Source: Ramlibacter sp.
GTDB taxonomy: Bacteria; Pseudomonadota; Gammaproteobacteria; Burkholderiales; Burkholderiaceae_C
Reading direction: 5' to 3'
Assembly: GCA_016713005.1 (NCBI GenBank)
Contig: JADJPY010000001.1
Location: 186,001-250,000, forward strand
DNA length: 64,000 nucleotides
The position numbers and the translations under genes are program-made. Below, in pieces: positions 61,524-64,000 of this stretch. Each line of letters begins with the position of its first letter. Positions within the stretch are counted from its first letter, which is position 1. The notes below the pieces were generated by a model that searched no databases, was not told the DNA's origin, and saw only the letters and a program-made list of their open reading frames with translations.

Positions 61524-63329
61524 ATGTCGTTTGTTGTCGCGTCACCCGAAGCCCAGATTGACCAGGCCCTGAGCGTGGGCGCCCTGCAGGAGGCCCTCCA
61601 GATTGCGCTGGGCGCCGAGCAGCAGCAACCCGCCAACGCCGCGTTGCAGCACCGCCTGGGCGTGATCCTGCTGCGCCTGAACCGTGCGCACGAGGCATTT
61701 GCCAAGTTCAGCAACGCCATCCGGCTGAACCCGTTGTCGGTGGACACGCGCGTGGCGCTGGCGCAGGCCTACCTGGCGCTCAACGACGGCTGGAGCGCCA
61801 CCGCCTGGCTCAGCGACGCCTGCCGCGTGGCGCCGCAGAACACCCACCTTTGGCTGCAGCTGGCCCAGGTGCTGACGGCGCAGAAGCGCGACGCCGAGGT
61901 GGAGCCCACCCTGCGTTCGGGCGTGGCGGTCAACCCGCAGTCCAAGCCCCTGCTGGAGGCGCTGGCCGAACTCATCCTCAACCGCAAGCGCTACAGCGAC
62001 GGCGTCAAGCTGTACGCCGACCTGCACGCGATGGACGACAAGGATTCCAAGACGCTGCTGCACTACGGCTTTTGCCTGGAGCATGTGCACCGGCTCGAGG
62101 AGTCCGTGGCGCGCTACCGCGAGGCGCTGGCCGTGCGTCCGGATTTCCTGGAAGCCCACGTGGACCTGGCCGGCGTGCTGTGGCGTCTGGGCGACTACGA
62201 CGGCTCGCTGGCGCATGCGCAGCGCGCGGTGGAGATCAGCCCTGACCACCCGTTTGCCGTGCGCATCCTGGGCACGGCGCTGCTGCACCTGAACCGCCTG
62301 GACGAGGCCGAGGCACAGCTGCGCCGCGCGCTGGCGATCAAGCCGGACTTTCCCATCGCCATCGTCGACCTGGCGTTGCTGCTGCTGCTGGCCGGCAGGT
62401 TCGACGAAGGCTGGCAGGTCTACGAGCGCCGCTGGACCGACACCGACCGCATGAACCGCCCGGCGTTCTTCCGCCCCGAGCTGGAGTGGCAGGGCCCGCA
62501 GAAGCAGCCGGTGGCGGGCAAGCGCATCGTGATCTATGCCGAGCAGGGCCTGGGCGACGTGATCAATTTCATCCGCTACGCCAAGGTGCTGCAGGCCGAC
62601 GGCGCCACCGTGTACTGCGTGATCCAGCCCGAGCTGGTGCCGCTGGTGGAGAGCATGGAAGGCGTGATCGGCCTCAAGCCCAACCTGAACATCCAGGCGG
62701 ATTACCACGTGGCGCTGCTGGAGCTGCCGCTGCACTACCGCACCAACGAGTCCAACCTGCCCAACGAGGTGCCCTACCTGCATGCGCCCGTCGACAAGGT
62801 GGCGCAGTGGCGCGACAAGCTCAAGAAGTGGGACGGCAAACTCAAGGTGGGCATCACCTGGGCAGGGCACTATGTGCACGCCAACCACCACAACCGCTGC
62901 ATGCCCCTGAGCGAGTTCAAGCCGATCATTGAGATGGCCGGCGTGCAGTGCTTCAGCCTGCAGCGCTCGGACGGCGAGCGCTACACCGACCTGGCGTTTG
63001 ACGAGTCCGACCTGGTGGATTTCACCGCCGATTGGACCGATTTCACCGACAGCGCGGCCATGATCGCCAACCTGGACCTGGTGATCAGCATCGACTCGGC
63101 CGTGGTGCACCTGGCCGGCGCGCTGGGCAAGCCGGTGTGGATGGTGTTGCCGCCCAACCCCGACTGGCGCTGGCTGCTGGAGCGCGACAACTCGCCCTGG
63201 TACCCCACGATGCGGCTCTTCCGCCGCGAGCACAAGGAAGCCCGCTCCGCGCAGATGGCCCGCGTGGTCAAGGAGCTCAAGGCGGTCAAGAAGAACCTGC
63301 TGGCGGCGCGCCAGCCGGCGCTGGTTTAA
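61524..63329 (+). CDS. TPR protein with glycosyltransferase (heptosyltransferase-like) C-terminus
   Basis: 601 residues. About seven tetratricopeptide units cover ~5-320 (e.g. ALQHRLGVILLRLNRAHEAF and LGTALLHLNRLDEAEAQL). A GT-B fold half follows (~320-590) with IYAEQGLGDVINFIRYAKVL and the nucleotide-sugar-binding block ISIDSAVVHLAGALGKPVWM. This layout matches O-GlcNAc-transferase-like bacterial proteins and flagellar or pilus glycosylation enzymes. AGGAGG lies 8 bases before the ATG. The acceptor is unknown. Last gene on this strand in the window. Confidence 0.88.
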   Translation: MSFVVASPEAQIDQALSVGALQEALQIALGAEQQQPANAALQHRLGVILLRLNRAHEAFAKFSNAIRLNPLSVDTRVALAQAYLALNDGWSATAWLSDACRVAPQNTHLWLQLAQVLTAQKRDAEVEPTLRSGVAVNPQSKPLLEALAELILNRKRYSDGVKLYADLHAMDDKDSKTLLHYGFCLEHVHRLEESVARYREALAVRPDFLEAHVDLAGVLWRLGDYDGSLAHAQRAVEISPDHPFAVRILGTALLHLNRLDEAEAQLRRALAIKPDFPIAIVDLALLLLLAGRFDEGWQVYERRWTDTDRMNRPAFFRPELEWQGPQKQPVAGKRIVIYAEQGLGDVINFIRYAKVLQADGATVYCVIQPELVPLVESMEGVIGLKPNLNIQADYHVALLELPLHYRTNESNLPNEVPYLHAPVDKVAQWRDKLKKWDGKLKVGITWAGHYVHANHHNRCMPLSEFKPIIEMAGVQCFSLQRSDGERYTDLAFDESDLVDFTADWTDFTDSAAMIANLDLVISIDSAVVHLAGALGKPVWMVLPPNPDWRWLLERDNSPWYPTMRLFRREHKEARSAQMARVVKELKAVKKNLLAARQPALV

Positions 63330-63380
63330 GTCGCGTTTCGCTTGTAGCACCTCGCGCAGCCGGGTGGTGGAGCTGGCGTG

Positions 63381-63487
63381 CTCCGGCTCACGCTCGCGGG
63401 CGTCTGCCCGGGTACGCCAGGGTTGTTGCGTCAAGGTGACGGTTGGCACTCGCCCACTGCAGCAACCGCGAATGGAGCCTGCGCCCG
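63381..63487 (+). repeat. Left arm of a 107-bp imperfect inverted repeat
   Basis: 107 bases, CTCCGGCTCACGCTCGCGGG at the outer end to GAATGGAGCCTGCGCCCG. It pairs with 63668-63774 with about 14 mismatches by eye; the first 33 bases match perfectly. The arms enclose ~180 bases that include a dispersed-repeat copy. No ORF in the stretch looks real. Confidence 0.85.
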
Positions 63488-63545
63488 CCAGCCCGCACCA
63501 CCCGGCTCAAGCGGAGCTTCCATAGCGGGCACAACTCCTCCTCGT

Positions 63546-63603
63546 TGCTATCAAATTTGTAGTGGGTCGGCAAGTACAGGCGGGGGCTACAGGCCGATTT
63601 GGC
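63546..63603 (-). repeat. Dispersed repeat, copy 14, between inverted-repeat arms
   Basis: On the plus strand: GCTATCAAATTTGTAG, TGGGTCGGCAAGTACAGGCGGGGGCTACAGGCCGATTTGGCA. It sits between the arms of the 107-bp inverted repeat. Confidence 0.88.
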
Positions 63604-63667
63604 ATGAATTCTGCGGCCTACTGCGTCGCGGGCAGACCGATCACTCCGGGGTGGGGATTCGGGTATC

Positions 63668-63774
63668 CGGGCGCAGGCTCCATTCGCGGTTGCTACAGAG
63701 GCAGCGCGCCAACCACCCCGTTAACGCAACAGCCTTGGCGAACCCGGGCAGACGCCCGCGAGCGTGAGCCGGAG
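63668..63774 (-). repeat. Right arm of a 107-bp imperfect inverted repeat
   Basis: Reverse complement of the left arm: CGGGCGCAGGCTCCATTC at the inner end, CCCGCGAGCGTGAGCCGGAG at the outer end. Together with the left arm and the intervening 180 bases it fills the 528-base gap between the TPR gene and mltB (63330-63857). Confidence 0.85.
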
Positions 63775-63857
63775 AACGGATACCCGGGTCCCCACCCCTG
63801 CAGAAGCGCAGGCGTGCCAAACGCGGCGACAGCCAAGCAGGCCAGCCAGGAAAAAGC

Positions 63858-64000
63858 TCAGCGAACCATCGCCGCCTTCACCGCCCGGCCCAGCTCGATC
63901 ACCGCCATGGCGTAGTAGCTGCTCCAGTTGTAGCGGGTGATGACGTAGAAGTTCTCTGTGCCGGCCACATAGCTGGGAGGCTCGTCGCCGTTTTGCAGCT
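63858..64000 (-). CDS. mltB: Membrane-bound lytic murein transglycosylase B (C-terminal part, cut by window edge)
   Basis: The last 46 codons of a gene that starts outside the window. ENFYVITRYNWSSYYAMAVI followed by ELGRAVKAAMVR is the C-terminal end typical of MltB-type lytic transglycosylases. Only this part is visible, so the active site and lipobox cannot be checked. The stop is 83 bases from the inverted repeat's right arm. Confidence 0.75.
   Translation of the reverse strand, partial: LQNGDEPPSYVAGTENFYVITRYNWSSYYAMAVIELGRAVKAAMVR

Overview
The window looks like a stretch of chromosome from a high-GC betaproteobacterium of the order Burkholderiales, most likely family Comamonadaceae (Acidovorax, Hydrogenophaga or Rhodoferax-like). 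Reasons: high GC throughout, a Bug-type (TctC) solute receptor, the blocks dapA-bamC-MBL hydrolase and pyrG-kdsA-DUF1330-eno-ftsB, and many copies of a dispersed repeat that I recall (unchecked) as common in this family. No rRNA, tRNA, CRISPR array, transposase or phage gene was seen.

Layout. 1-4.4 kb: 5' end of mutL, a DedA protein, a secreted hydrolase and a two-subunit ring-hydroxylating oxygenase of the salicylate 5-hydroxylase/anthranilate dioxygenase type with no electron-transfer partner nearby. 4.4-10.4 kb: an accessory region with a shattered lipoprotein gene, a PemK/MazF-type toxin-antitoxin pair with a perfect palindromic operator, a wax ester synthase/DGAT with a histone-H1-like tail, a frameshifted rcnB-like gene, a roughly 470-base nearly pure G tract that is probably an artefact, and two secreted or coiled-coil ORFs. 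10.5-22 kb: amiC-tsaE divergent from queG, an AEC carrier, a chalcone-isomerase-like protein, a Bug receptor, xerD, a phosphoesterase, a DUF455 protein, gamma carbonic anhydrase, hslO and pnuC with a nadR-like kinase. 22-36.8 kb: housekeeping genes (ftsB, eno, kdsA, pyrG, coaBC, dut, an SlyD-like isomerase, roxA, bamC, dapA) plus an Ala-rich lipoprotein, an SDR with a methyltransferase, and an MFS transporter with a 41-residue membrane protein. 36.9-43.3 kb: parE, a GNAT, a lytic transglycosylase and parC. 43.4-48.7 kb: accessory genes, partly AT-richer.

48.7-61.5 kb holds the most interesting set: two transglutaminases (one fused to DUF2126), two circularly permuted ATP-grasp enzymes and two Alpha-E domains (one pair fused, one pair separate), with RidA at one end and comEC between the two halves. 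Comparative genomics by others has proposed that such families form a peptide or amide-bond synthesis and modification system; the product is unknown. 61.5 kb to the end: a TPR-glycosyltransferase, a 107-bp inverted repeat and the 3' end of mltB.

Two features cut across the window. First, a roughly 54-bp repeat occurs at least 14 times, ending in a GCTATC-N5-GATAGC-like hairpin. About half the copies lie inside or across the ends of coding sequences (amiC, nadR-like, DUF455, coaBC, SDR, lytic transglycosylase, ATP-grasp fusion, comEC twice), mostly read in one of two frames. Second, eno, parE (twice) and parC carry single-base insertions that break essential genes, and rcnB and a lipoprotein gene are also frameshifted. 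With the poly-G tract, this suggests draft-quality sequence rather than true gene loss. The reading frames given here have been reconciled across those sites where possible.
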